A DNA stretch of 64,000 bases from Pseudomonas fluorescens (GCF_005938625.1 NZ_VCNJ01000024.1:1-64000), one strand, 5' to 3'. Positions 26,378 to 34,433 are shown, counted from the first letter of the stretch. Notes: a model not told the origin generated them from the letters alone. Numbers and translations: made by a program.

Positions 26378-27064
26378 TCAAAGCAACGACGCCAACAAAG
26401 GCGCGGCAAACAGATTGAGCAATCCGGTGAGCACCATCACCAGCCCGGCGACAGAGCCTTCTTCACCGCCCACTTCATGGGCCCGGCTGACACCGGCACC
26501 GTGCGCGCCGACACCGAACAAAGCACCGCGGGCCAAGGCACTGCGCAACGGCAACCACTTCAACAGCACGCCGCCGAGCATCGCGCCAAACACTCCGGTG
26601 AACATCACAAAAACGGCAGTCAACTCCGGCACGCCGCCCAGATTCTGCGCCAGCGGCATGGCGAACGGTGTGGTGATCGAGCGCGGCACCAGTGACATCG
26701 TCACGGAGCTGTCGAGCGCCAACGCCTTGGCCAGTCCGAAGGAAGTACCGATCGATGCCGCACTGCCGGCCACCATGCCCAGCAGCAGTGCCGACCAGTG
26801 CCGCATCAATAAGCGACGTTGCTGCCAGATCGGCACGGCAAAAGCGACGGTGACTGGGCCGAGCACCAGCATCAGCCAATGGGTGTTGCTGGAGTACTCC
26901 GCATAAGCGGTGTGCAACGGCACGGCAAGCGCCAGCAGTAAGGCCGGCACCAGAATCAGTGGAGACAAGACGTAGCGCCCGGTGCGCCGATACAACCAGC
27001 GACTGAACAGGTATGCCACCAGGGTAAAGGCCAGCCAGAACATCGGCATCCATTCAAGCTTCAT
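26378..27064 (-). CDS. lrgB: LrgB/CidB-family membrane protein
   Basis: 228 aa with about 7 hydrophobic segments, full length for LrgB/CidB. LVPRSITTPFAMPLAQNLGGVPELTAVFVMFTG is the family's central conserved region. With LrgA it forms the holin/antiholin-like pair now linked to murein-hydrolase control, and in other bacteria to export of glycolate/glycerate or overflow metabolites. The ATG overlaps the lrgA stop by 11 bases, showing coupling. LysR regulator is divergent. Confidence 0.85.
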   Translation of the reverse strand: MKLEWMPMFWLAFTLVAYLFSRWLYRRTGRYVLSPLILVPALLLALAVPLHTAYAEYSSNTHWLMLVLGPVTVAFAVPIWQQRRLLMRHWSALLLGMVAGSAASIGTSFGLAKALALDSSVTMSLVPRSITTPFAMPLAQNLGGVPELTAVFVMFTGVFGAMLGGVLLKWLPLRSALARGALFGVGAHGAGVSRAHEVGGEEGSVAGLVMVLTGLLNLFAAPLLASLL

Positions 27065-27440
27065 GGGACCGCCTCATACGCACCGCAAGCTCGACGGTGA
27101 ACGCGGTGACCAGCATCACCATCAAGGTGCTGGCTGCGATCACCAGCAGGATGCGCCAGCCGTCATCGCGCAACAGCGCGCCGTAGTCGAGCAGACTCAT
27201 CAGTGCCGGGATAAAGAACAACAGCATCTCGGCCATCAGCAACCCTGCGCCCAATTGCAGCGCGGCAGGTTTGACCCAGCCAAAGGCAAATGCCAGCAGC
27301 AACAGCGCCATGCCGATCACGCCACCGGGAATCGGCCACGCCAACCAAGCCGCCAGTTGGCAGCCGAGCAGGTAGAGACCGAGCAATACGACAAGTTCGG
27401 CGAGAAGACGGGACAGATGTTTGAGGGTGACGGCGTTCAT
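27054..27440 (-). CDS. lrgA: LrgA/CidA-family holin-like membrane protein
   Basis: 128 aa from the ATG at 27440 (GGAG 7 bases upstream). Four membrane segments with LGLYLLGCQLAAWLAWPIPGGVIGMALLLL, the LrgA/CidA signature GxxxGMxLLL, and a positively charged C-terminus MRRSHEA. It begins the lrgAB operon, 97 bases from the divergent LysR gene. Confidence 0.85.
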   Translation of the reverse strand: MNAVTLKHLSRLLAELVVLLGLYLLGCQLAAWLAWPIPGGVIGMALLLLAFAFGWVKPAALQLGAGLLMAEMLLFFIPALMSLLDYGALLRDDGWRILLVIAASTLMVMLVTAFTVELAVRMRRSHEA

Positions 27441-27515
27441 GATTGTGCTCCTGACAGGAGGCATATTTTACGAAGCGCACTGCCATCCCCGAAGCGAATT
27501 GTTAGACTCAAAGCC

Positions 27516-27530
27516 ATTCCAAATTGGAAT
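27516..27530. promoter_or_regulatory. palindromic LysR-type site between lrgAB and its regulator
   Basis: ATTCCAA-A-TTGGAAT is a perfect 7-bp inverted repeat with one central base and fits the T-N11-A LysR box. It ends 7 bases before the regulator's ATG, suggesting autoregulation as well as control of lrgAB. Binding is inferred. Confidence 0.65.
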
Positions 27531-27537
27531 CATGGTT

Positions 27538-28425
27538 ATGGAATTCAAACAGCTGCGCAGTTTTGTCGAAGTCATGCATCAGGGCGGTTTCACTCAAGCC
27601 GCAAAAACCCTGCACATCAGTCAGTCAGCGGTAAGCAAACAAATCGCGCAGCTCGAACAAAGCCTCGGCACGCCTCTGCTCGAGCGGCTCGGTTCGCAGT
27701 TGCGCCTGACCTCCGCTGGCAGCGTGGTACTGCAACGCGCTGAAGCGATGCTGCGTTTGCGCAACGAGTTGTTGGTTGAACTGGACGACCTCAGTCATCT
27801 GGCGCGTGGAGAGTTACGTCTCGGCCTGCCACTGCTGGGCAGTGACGCGCTGTTCGCCGGACTGTTTGCCGAGTACCGTCGGCGCTATCCGAATATCAGC
27901 GTGCAATTGCTGGAGGGTGGCAGCCGTAATATCGAGCAGGCAGTGTTGAGCGGGGAGCTGGAATTGGGCGGCAGTCTGTTGCCCAAGGATCCACAATTCG
28001 ACTGGCAGCCGTTTTGCGATGAGCCACTCGACGCCCTGCTGCCGGTGGATCATCCGCTGGCCGATCAGGGCGAGGTTGGTCTGGAAGAATTGGCCGAGAC
28101 GCCCTTTCTGCTCTATCAGCGCAGCTTCGTGCTCAACGACCGCTTGCTGCAGGCGTGTCAGCAACTGGGTTTCACGCCGAAGGAAGGCGGACGCAGCGGT
28201 CAGGCGGATTTTCTCGCGGCGCTGGTGGCCGCCGGGCAAGGTGTGGTGCTGTTGCCCAGCGTGGTCGCGCGCGGTCTGGTGCGGCCAGGCGTGGTGCGCC
28301 TGACCTTGCGCGCGCCGGATTATCTGCGTTGGGATATCGCCTTCATCTGGCGTCGCGGCGCCTATCTGTCAAAAGCCGCGCAGGCGTGGCTAAGCTTGCT
28401 GCGCGAGCGCGGGATCAGCCCTTGA
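27538..28425 (+). CDS. LysR-family regulator, divergent to lrgAB
   Basis: 295 aa from the ATG at 27538, the point where the LysR helix-turn-helix begins (MEFKQLRSFVEVMHQGGFTQ, AAKTLHISQSAVSKQIAQLE); an upstream extension from 27421 has no sense as protein. The effector domain runs from about 90 to 295. CidR-type LysR proteins control cid/lrg operons in Gram-positives in response to acetate or pyruvate, and the divergent layout here points the same way. The gene ends overlapping the flavodoxin stop by 11 bases (tail to tail). Confidence 0.8.
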   Translation: MEFKQLRSFVEVMHQGGFTQAAKTLHISQSAVSKQIAQLEQSLGTPLLERLGSQLRLTSAGSVVLQRAEAMLRLRNELLVELDDLSHLARGELRLGLPLLGSDALFAGLFAEYRRRYPNISVQLLEGGSRNIEQAVLSGELELGGSLLPKDPQFDWQPFCDEPLDALLPVDHPLADQGEVGLEELAETPFLLYQRSFVLNDRLLQACQQLGFTPKEGGRSGQADFLAALVAAGQGVVLLPSVVARGLVRPGVVRLTLRAPDYLRWDIAFIWRRGAYLSKAAQAWLSLLRERGISP

Positions 28426-28870
28426 GCGCGTCGATAAACTGCGCCAGCCAAGGCTCGGCGTCGGTTTCCGGGGTGACGCTTTCGCTGGCGTCGATACGCA
28501 GCATCTCTTGCACTTCGCGCACGCCGAGTTCGCCAAACAGCTCACGCATTTGCTCGCCACCGCCGCAGAAGGTGTCGCCATAACTGGCGTCGCCCAAGGC
28601 AATCACTGCGCCCGGCAAACCGAGCAATGCGGCTGGCAACTGGTCGCGAATCGCCGAATACAGCGGTTGCAGGTTGTCGGGCAATTCGCCCATGCCAGTG
28701 GTCGAGGTCACTGCGAGCAATGCTTCGGGGCCGAACGCCTGAATGTCGGCGAGGCTGGCGCGCGAGTTGTAGAAGGTTTCAAAGCCAGCGGCTTTCAACA
28801 GGTTCTGGGCATGGCGGGCGACTTCTTCGGCGGTGCCGTAGACCGAACCGGAGAGGATGGCGACTTTCAT
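28415..28870 (-). CDS. flavodoxin (MioC-like)
   Basis: 151 aa from the ATG at 28870. The N-terminal SGSVYGTAEEVA loop is the FMN phosphate site (T/S-x-T/Y-G-x-x-x), TSTTGMGELPDN is the 50s loop and GDASYGDTFCGGGEQM the 90s loop of short-chain flavodoxins. It carries one electron pair for reductases in the cytoplasm; the specific partner is unknown. MioC has this size and loop pattern, and this is the closest family name. Confidence 0.8.
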   Translation of the reverse strand: MKVAILSGSVYGTAEEVARHAQNLLKAAGFETFYNSRASLADIQAFGPEALLAVTSTTGMGELPDNLQPLYSAIRDQLPAALLGLPGAVIALGDASYGDTFCGGGEQMRELFGELGVREVQEMLRIDASESVTPETDAEPWLAQFIDALKG

Positions 28871-29024
28871 CAATCTGATCCTGAAACTGAAAAAAATGAG
28901 CGGCGATAGTAACAGCCTCCGACGCAAAGCTGCGATTGGATCTCAATTGGCGGTAATGGCCAGTAGACAGCGCTTACGGTTCTTCTAGAATGCGTGCCAC
29001 TGACAACTCTGAAAGGATTCAAAG

Positions 29025-29501
29025 ATGATCAATGCCAGTCTGCTGCAAATGGTGATCAATGCGTCGAACGACGGGATCGTGGTCGCCGAAAAGGAAGGTG
29101 AGCAGGACAATATCCTGATCTATGTGAACCCGGCCTTTGAACGACTGACCGGCTACACCAGTGAGGAAATCCTCTATCAGGACTGCCGCTTTCTTCAGGC
29201 CGGTGATCGCGACCAGGAGAGTCTGGAGCTGATTCGCAATGTATTGCGCAACAACGGATCGTGCCGGGAAATCCTGCGCAACTATCGCAAGGACGGCACG
29301 CCGTTCTGGAATGAGCTGTCGCTTTCCACGGTAAAAAACGCCGATGACGGGCAGACTTATTTCGTTGGCGTGCAGAAGGATGTCACCGTTCAGGTCAAGG
29401 CACAGCAGCGCGTGGTGCAGCTTGAGGCCGAGGTCACAGCCCTCAAAGCAGAACTGACAGCGCTTAAAGCGACAAACGGTCAAAACAAAATCGCGAACTA
29501 A
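29025..29501 (+). CDS. short LOV blue-light photoreceptor
   Basis: 158 aa. A single PAS/LOV core (about 8-118) with the FMN-binding loop DCRFLQAGDRDQ, where C54 is the photoactive cysteine, followed by NYRKDGTPFWNELSLS and FVGVQKDVT. A short C-terminal coiled coil (about 125-150, LEAEVTALKAEL) would make a dimer. It closely resembles the short LOV proteins of P. putida (PpSB1-LOV), which have no output domain. In P. putida the short LOV protein acts with class II LitR regulators to switch on genes in blue light; here a LitR-type gene lies 660 bases downstream. Confidence 0.9.
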   Translation: MINASLLQMVINASNDGIVVAEKEGEQDNILIYVNPAFERLTGYTSEEILYQDCRFLQAGDRDQESLELIRNVLRNNGSCREILRNYRKDGTPFWNELSLSTVKNADDGQTYFVGVQKDVTVQVKAQQRVVQLEAEVTALKAELTALKATNGQNKIAN

Positions 29502-29555
29502 TTGTCATTAACTACAATCACCAATGACTTTGTAACTATATCTTTCGAGTTAGCC

Positions 29556-30161
29556 ATGCAGCGCGACGCCCTCCTCACTCAGGATGAGCTGGATTTCATC
29601 CAGACCATGCAGCACAACCCGCAACTGAACGTGCGGGATGCGACGTCGAGTCTGCTGGTCAACGGCGGTTCGCAGATCCGTGATCTGCTCACGCGCCTGG
29701 CCGCTCACGAGCAAGTGACCATTCAGGCCAACTTCGAAAATCAGCAGATGACCTTCCCGTTGCATCTGGTGGAAGACGAGTTTCACGCGCTGCATCTGCG
29801 CCTCGGCGTGCCGAGTATTTACGAAGACGGCCCGATGGTACGGCCATGGCGCCTGGCTCTCGAAGAGCCGGTAGCCCTGGAAAACGCCAAGGGTCAACCG
29901 GGCACGTTGTGGGTCCATGAGGTTTCGCACAAAGGCGTGTTGCTGGAAGTGCGCAACAAGACCAAACCACCCAAGCATTTTGCGTTGTGGTTCAGCCCTT
30001 CGGGCTATGAGCGGATTTCATTGCGTGGCAATTTCGAACGGGAAACCGAAAGTGGTTTCTACGCCTACGAACTCAGCCAGACCGACACCGACGAAACCGA
30101 GCGTCTGCGTCAGTTCATCCTGCAGCAACATCGCCTGACGCATCCTGCCCTGCACACCTGA
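29556..30161 (+). CDS. hypothetical protein, PilZ/YcgR-like possible
   Basis: 201 aa from the ATG at 29556; a TTG at 29502 reads 18 unconvincing extra residues. An N-terminal helical part (LTQDELDFIQTMQ) is followed by beta-rich segments (VTIQANFENQQMTFPLHLVE and WVHEVSHKGVLLEVR) and a helical tail. The second stretch loosely resembles PilZ or YcgR-N domains but the RxxxR and DxSxxG motifs are not seen, so no function is claimed. It lies between the LOV gene and the stop of the convergent MerR/LitR gene (3 bases apart). Confidence 0.5.
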   Translation: MQRDALLTQDELDFIQTMQHNPQLNVRDATSSLLVNGGSQIRDLLTRLAAHEQVTIQANFENQQMTFPLHLVEDEFHALHLRLGVPSIYEDGPMVRPWRLALEEPVALENAKGQPGTLWVHEVSHKGVLLEVRNKTKPPKHFALWFSPSGYERISLRGNFERETESGFYAYELSQTDTDETERLRQFILQQHRLTHPALHT

Positions 30162-30164
30162 GTT

Positions 30165-31142
30165 TCAGGTATCCAGCTTCCCGGCAAGAAATTGCAGCAT
30201 GCGTTGACGCATGCTTGCCCCTTCGTTTCCAAGACATGCAACAGAGGATCCGGCCAAATTGTCCTGTGCCAGATCTGAAGCATCGCCCGCCAGCATCAAC
30301 TGACAATCGAGGCTCAACGCCAGCCGGTTCAGACGCCGAGGCAATTCGGCGCTGGGCGCGTGATTGGAAAACAGCACGAGTGCATCAGGTTTGATCTTTT
30401 CGCACACCAGCGTCAGTTCATCGAACGGCTGACCTGTCGTCAGCACCCGAACACCGGCATTGCTGTCGCTGAGAAACAACGCCGCCACCAGCAATTCCAG
30501 CTCCCGACACTGCCCGGCAAGCGCACTGACGATCACCCGGCGCGGTTGCGTGCCGCGCAGCATTACAATCCGCTGCAACACGCGCGCCCGCAGGAATCCA
30601 TCGAAGAACAGCCACTCGCTGGTTTGCCCGAAAGCCTCCTGGCGCTGCAACAATTGCAGCCACAACGGCATGAGGATGTCCTGAAACACCACGGGCAACG
30701 CGTAAGAAGAGAATATCTGCCCATAGACGCGATCCAGTTGCTGGTCGTCAAACGCACTGACCGCCTGCTGGATCTGCTCCTGCCATTGCAGGTAATCCGC
30801 TTGTACCAGATCATCCGGGATGATGTGTGCCAGCACTTTCATCGGTTCGGTCTTGGCGAGAATCTTGCCGACCTTGCTCACGGCAACACCACGATCGATC
30901 CAGTCAACGATGCTGCGCACGCGCTCGATATCGGTCATCGAATAGAGCCGATGCCCGCTTTCGGTGCGTGTCGGCTGAATCAGACCATAGCGCCGCTCCC
31001 ACGCGCGCAAGGTAACCGGGTTTACACCGGTGAGGCGTGCGACTTCACGGATCGGGAACAGATCGGCGCGCTCGAGTGCGACAGATGCCTGTGAAGCGGG
31101 GCTTGCGTCCGTAATGACAGGCATATGGCGTTCAACTTCCAT
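30165..31142 (-). CDS. MerR-family class II LitR-type regulator (no B12 motif)
   Basis: 325 aa. The MerR helix-turn-helix is at about 30-100 (FPIREVARLTGVNPVTLRAW, RYGLIQPTRTESGHRLYS), followed by a helical domain and a C-terminal cobalamin-binding-like fold. CarH/LitR proteins need an E-x-H motif for the B12 lower face; here the corresponding segment reads LAGQCRELELL, without the histidine. Class II LitR (PplR) proteins of P. putida also lack B12 and work with the short LOV protein. The LOV gene lies just upstream on the opposite strand. Start: the ATG at 31142 has no clear ribosome-binding site; an ATG at 31124 is possible. Confidence 0.82.
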   Translation of the reverse strand: MEVERHMPVITDASPASQASVALERADLFPIREVARLTGVNPVTLRAWERRYGLIQPTRTESGHRLYSMTDIERVRSIVDWIDRGVAVSKVGKILAKTEPMKVLAHIIPDDLVQADYLQWQEQIQQAVSAFDDQQLDRVYGQIFSSYALPVVFQDILMPLWLQLLQRQEAFGQTSEWLFFDGFLRARVLQRIVMLRGTQPRRVIVSALAGQCRELELLVAALFLSDSNAGVRVLTTGQPFDELTLVCEKIKPDALVLFSNHAPSAELPRRLNRLALSLDCQLMLAGDASDLAQDNLAGSSVACLGNEGASMRQRMLQFLAGKLDT

Positions 31143-31259
31143 GTCGTTTAATTGGATCCCATTCTAACGCTTATGCCCCGATCGGGTTCAAGTGATGAAA
31201 TGCGACGAAAGTCGCTGGTTTAATCGTGAAAAACCGGAATAATCCTTGCTTGTTGAAAA

Positions 31260-31287
31260 ACGCAGGGCCTCTACCCCGGCCCTGCGT
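31260..31287 (-). terminator. hairpin in the litR-ABM divergent region, T-run on the minus strand
   Basis: A perfect 10-bp stem ACGCAGGGCC/GGCCCTGCGT with an 8-base loop, followed on the minus strand by TTTTTC. On the minus strand it looks like a terminator that would stop leftward transcription before the litR gene; on the plus strand it would be a 5'-leader hairpin 51 bases before the ABM gene. Function not settled. Confidence 0.55.
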
Positions 31288-31337
31288 CAGGCGAAACTCC
31301 TACCCGGAGCGAAGCACTCGAAATACGGAGATACATA

Positions 31338-31904
31338 ATGTCTACTTCCCCCGTCACGCTGATGGTCGCGCGTCGCGTCGCCGATGGTCGCTATCAGGAT
31401 CTGATCGCCTGGCTGCGCGAAGGCGAACAGCTGGCCACTGACTTCCCCGGTTACCTGGGCTCTGGCGTCCTCGCGCCGCCGCCCGGCGATAACGAATTTC
31501 AGATTATCTTCCGCTTTGTCGACGAGCAGACTTTGCATGCGTGGGAGCATTCGGTTTCACGCACTGCGTGGCTGAGCCGTGGCAGTGATCTGTTTGCCCA
31601 CCCGAAAGAGCATCGGGTCAGTGGTATCGAAGGCTGGTTCGGCGCCGCCGGTCAGCGTCCACCGCGCTGGAAGCAGGCTGTCGCGATCTGGCTGGCGTTC
31701 TTTCCGGTGTCGCTGCTGTTCAATTTTGTCCTCGGCCCGTTGCTCGCTGACATGAGTTTGTTGCCACGCGTGTTGATCAGCACGGCGTGCCTGACGCCGT
31801 TGATGGTTTACTTCTTTATTCCATTGTCGACCCGCTTGCTGGCGAACTGGCTGAACAGCACCCCGGTGCGACTGCCTGTTTCGGCGACACCTCAGAAACA
31901 TTAA
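31338..31904 (+). CDS. ABM-domain (antibiotic biosynthesis monooxygenase-like) membrane protein
   Basis: 188 aa. Residues 1-100 are an ABM dimeric alpha-beta-barrel domain (VTLMVARRVADGRYQDLIAWLREGEQ, then FQIIFRFVDEQTLHAWEHS); residues about 115-180 hold two hydrophobic helices, so the protein is anchored in the membrane. ABM-TM proteins of this type are among the genes switched on by light in P. putida. The ATG at 31338 is preceded by GGAG. Its divergent neighbour is the LitR-type regulator; the pterin genes follow. Chemistry unknown. Confidence 0.75.
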   Translation: MSTSPVTLMVARRVADGRYQDLIAWLREGEQLATDFPGYLGSGVLAPPPGDNEFQIIFRFVDEQTLHAWEHSVSRTAWLSRGSDLFAHPKEHRVSGIEGWFGAAGQRPPRWKQAVAIWLAFFPVSLLFNFVLGPLLADMSLLPRVLISTACLTPLMVYFFIPLSTRLLANWLNSTPVRLPVSATPQKH

Positions 31905-31987
31905 AGATCGCAGCCTCATTGCACTCGACAGCTCCTACAGGACTGAACACAGACCAGGGTAGGAGCTGCCGCAGGCTGCGATCTTTT
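31905..31987. repeat. REP inverted repeat, GATCGCAGCC type
   Basis: Arms GATCGCAGCC and GGCTGCGATC enclose a longer partly paired centre with CAGCTCCTAC and GTAGGAGCTG. It begins directly at the ABM stop codon. Confidence 0.85.
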
Positions 31988-32037
31988 CAGGCTCGTCGCT
32001 GTTATAGTTTTTGCTCCAGCCGCGACGCGAGCCGTTC

Positions 32038-32748
32038 ATGACCCTTTCCTCCGCCCCGATCCTCATCACCGGTGCCGGCCAGCGTGTCGGTCTGCATTGC
32101 GCGCAACGGTTACTCGAAGAAGGCTATCGCGTCATCTTCACCTACCGCAGCGAACGCCCCGGCGTGCAGACATTGCGCGATCTGGGCGCCATCGGCCTGT
32201 TCGCCGATTTCTCCAGCGAAGCCGGGATTCTCGCCTTCATCGAAACACTGAAAACCCGCACCGAGAGCCTGCGCGCCATTGTGCACAACGCGTCCGAATG
32301 GCTGGCCGAAACCCCGGACAGCGAGGCCGAAGCCTTCACGCGCATGTTCAATCTGCACATGCTCGCACCCTATCTGATCAACCTGCACTGCGGTGAATTG
32401 CTAAAGCGCTCGACGCCCGCCGACATCATCCACATCAGCGACGATGTCACCCGCAAAGGCAGCAGCAAGCACATCGGTTATTGTGCCAGCAAGGCTGGGC
32501 TCGACAACCTGACGTTGTCGTTCGCCGCCCGCTATGCGCCGGCAATCAAGGTCAACGGCATCGCCCCGGCCCTGCTATTGTTCAATGCCGACGACGATGC
32601 AGCGTATCGCGCCAAGGCCTTGGCCAAATCCGCGCTGGGCATCGAACCGGGCAGCGAAGTGATCTATCAAAGCCTGCGTTATCTGCTCGACAATCCTTAT
32701 GTCACCGGGACAACCCTGACCGTCAACGGCGGAAGGCACGTCAAATAA
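32038..32748 (+). CDS. folM: dihydromonapterin reductase
   Basis: 236 aa from the ATG at 32038. FolM is a short-chain dehydrogenase that reduces dihydromonapterin (and dihydrofolate weakly) with NADPH. The N-terminal site is TGAGQRVGLHCAQ, and the catalytic Y-x-x-x-K is YCASKAG. VTGTTLTVNGGRHVK is the usual C-terminus. With folE and folX downstream it makes tetrahydromonapterin, the cofactor of phenylalanine hydroxylase in pseudomonads. folE starts 21 bases after its stop. Confidence 0.88.
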   Translation: MTLSSAPILITGAGQRVGLHCAQRLLEEGYRVIFTYRSERPGVQTLRDLGAIGLFADFSSEAGILAFIETLKTRTESLRAIVHNASEWLAETPDSEAEAFTRMFNLHMLAPYLINLHCGELLKRSTPADIIHISDDVTRKGSSKHIGYCASKAGLDNLTLSFAARYAPAIKVNGIAPALLLFNADDDAAYRAKALAKSALGIEPGSEVIYQSLRYLLDNPYVTGTTLTVNGGRHVK

Positions 32749-32769
32749 CGCCTGCCTGCGAGGAAGTCC

Positions 32770-33330
32770 ATGACCCGCTCACTGCCCGAAAATTACCGTG
32801 AAATCCTCATTGGCCTCGGTGAAGATCCCGACCGTGAAGGATTGCTCGACACCCCGCTGCGCGCGGCCAAGGCCATGCAATACCTGTGTCATGGCTATGA
32901 GCAGAGCGTCGACGAGATCGTCAATGGCGCGCTGTTTGCCTCGGACAGTGACGAGATGATCATCGTCGCCGACATCGAGTTGTACTCTTTGTGCGAACAT
33001 CACCTGCTGCCCTTCATCGGCAAGGCCCATGTGGCTTATATTCCGACAGGCAAGGTACTGGGCCTGTCGAAAATCGCCCGACTGGTGGACATGTTCGCCC
33101 GGCGCCTGCAAATTCAGGAAAACCTCACCCGGCAAATCGCCGATGCGGTGCAACAAGTTACCGAGGCCGCCGGCGTCGCCGTGGTCATCGAGGCCAGGCA
33201 CATGTGCATGATGATGCGCGGTGTCGAGAAACAGAATTCGACCATGAACACCTCGGTCATGCTTGGCGCCTTCCGTGAGTCGAGCAACACCCGCCAGGAG
33301 TTCCTGCAATTGATTGGACGGAGCAAGTAA
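32770..33330 (+). CDS. folE: GTP cyclohydrolase I
   Basis: 186 aa, usual length for type IA. GTP cyclohydrolase I converts GTP to 7,8-dihydroneopterin triphosphate, first step of folate and monapterin synthesis. Zinc ligands are the cysteine and histidine in SLCEHHLLPF and the cysteine in HMCMMMRGVEK; GLSKIARLVDMFARRLQIQE is the conserved central helix. The stop abuts folX. This copy sits in the light-region pterin cluster and is likely dedicated to monapterin. Confidence 0.93.
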   Translation: MTRSLPENYREILIGLGEDPDREGLLDTPLRAAKAMQYLCHGYEQSVDEIVNGALFASDSDEMIIVADIELYSLCEHHLLPFIGKAHVAYIPTGKVLGLSKIARLVDMFARRLQIQENLTRQIADAVQQVTEAAGVAVVIEARHMCMMMRGVEKQNSTMNTSVMLGAFRESSNTRQEFLQLIGRSK

Positions 33331-33702
33331 ATGCCACAACTTCAGCCGGGAATGGCGCGCATCCGGGTCAAGGATCTGCGCTTGCGCACCTTTATCGGGA
33401 TCAACGAGGACGAGATCCTCAACAAGCAGGATGTACTGATCAACCTGACGATTCTGTACGCCGCGCAGGAAGCGGTGCGTGACAACGACATTGATCACGC
33501 GCTGAATTACCGCACGATCACCAAAGCGATCATCGCCCACGTCGAGGGCAACCGCTTTGCCTTGCTCGAACGCCTGACTCAGGAATTGCTCGACTTGGTG
33601 ATGAGCAACGGCTCGGTGCTGTACGCCGAAGTCGAAGTCGACAAGCCGCATGCGCTGCGGTTTGCCGAGTCGGTGTCGATCACGCTTGCAGCGAGCCGCT
33701 AG
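33331..33702 (+). CDS. folX: dihydroneopterin triphosphate 2'-epimerase
   Basis: 123 aa, FolB/FolX fold. FolX epimerises dihydroneopterin triphosphate at C2' to the monapterin form. Conserved region: IRVKDLRLRTFIGINEDEILNKQDV, then RTITKAIIAHVEGNRFALLE and the C-terminal VEVDKPHALRFAESVSI. The ATG begins right after the folE stop, showing tight coupling. FolX rather than FolB is preferred from the folM-folE context. Confidence 0.88.
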   Translation: MPQLQPGMARIRVKDLRLRTFIGINEDEILNKQDVLINLTILYAAQEAVRDNDIDHALNYRTITKAIIAHVEGNRFALLERLTQELLDLVMSNGSVLYAEVEVDKPHALRFAESVSITLAASR

Positions 33703-33782
33703 CTTCAAGCTTCAAGCGGCAAGCTGTAAACTTCGTTTCACCGCCAACCATCTGCAGCTTGAAGCTCGTCGCTTGAAGCTGT
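33703..33782. repeat. REP-like repeat, GCTTCAAGC/AGCTTGAAGC type
   Basis: GCTTCAAGCTTCAAGCGGCAAGC at the left pairs with GCAGCTTGAAGC and GCTTGAAGC at the right. Two further copies flank the four-helix-bundle pseudogene at 46603 and 47041. It lies between folX and the DUF1244 gene. Confidence 0.75.
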
Positions 33783-33797
33783 CTCGCAGAGACTCCC

Positions 33798-34094
33798 ATG
33801 AACGAGCAACAACGCCTCGAACTCGAAGCCGCCGCTTTCCGCCGGCTGGTCGCCCATCTGGACAGCCGCAAGGACGTGCAGAACATCGACTTGATGAACC
33901 TCGCCGGCTTCTGCCGCAACTGCCTATCGAAGTGGTACAAGGCCGAAGCCGACGAGCGCCAGATCGAGGTCAGCCTCGATGACGCCCGCGAAGTGGTTTA
34001 CGGCATGCCGTACGCCGAGTGGAAAGCCCAATTTCAGCAAGAAGCCAACGCCGAACAGCAAGCGGCGTTCGCCAAAGGAAAAACCCATGAGTGA
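33798..34094 (+). CDS. DUF1244 protein
   Basis: 98 aa, matching DUF1244 (short alpha-helical proteins found in proteobacteria). Typical stretch: NLAGFCRNCLSKWYKAEADE, with three conserved cysteine/tryptophan positions, then MPYAEWKAQFQ. No function is established. The last 8 bases overlap the start of the HopJ-family gene. Confidence 0.8.
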   Translation: MNEQQRLELEAAAFRRLVAHLDSRKDVQNIDLMNLAGFCRNCLSKWYKAEADERQIEVSLDDAREVVYGMPYAEWKAQFQQEANAEQQAAFAKGKTHE

Positions 34095-34425
34095 TCTGAA
34101 CACCCTGCGCACCGGCTTCAAGAGCGGCGACCACGCTTTCGCCGACACACTGGCCTTCATCGCTGCCGGTTACGACTACCAGCCGCAAGCCTTCAACAAC
34201 GGTGGCGTGGAAAACGCCGCCGGGCAGAACGAAGGCTCGTGCAAGACTCTAGGTCTGGCGCTGCTGGAAGGGCTGAGCGATGAAGAAGCGCTGTTGGCGT
34301 TTGGCGAGCATTATCGTTCGGTGGTGGCGACGCCTGAGGGCAGCGATCACGGCAACATTCGTGCGCTGATCAAGCACGGCCTGGCCGGCGTCAAATTCAC
34401 CGCCCAACCCCTGACCCGCCGCTGA
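34087..34425 (+). CDS. HopJ type III effector family protein (housekeeping homolog)
   Basis: 112 aa. Matches the HopJ family: FADTLAFIAAGYDYQPQAF, NGGVENAAGQNEGSCK, LALLEGLSDEEALLAFGEHY. Despite the family name, homologs occur in bacteria with no type III system, and there is no type III secretion context here. The start ATG overlaps the DUF1244 stop by 8 bases, so the two are co-translated, an arrangement seen widely in Pseudomonas. Confidence 0.85.
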   Translation: MSDLNTLRTGFKSGDHAFADTLAFIAAGYDYQPQAFNNGGVENAAGQNEGSCKTLGLALLEGLSDEEALLAFGEHYRSVVATPEGSDHGNIRALIKHGLAGVKFTAQPLTRR

Positions 34426-34433
34426 TCAAGATC

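Noticed and set aside
30165..31142. B12-dependent CarH-type photoreceptor
   Set aside because: The histidine of the cobalamin motif is missing in the C-terminal domain, and a LOV gene is next to it, so the class II type fits better.
34087..34425. HopJ as a type III secretion effector
   Set aside because: No type III genes or hrp box nearby; the family occurs widely as a core gene with DUF1244, so the name is historical.
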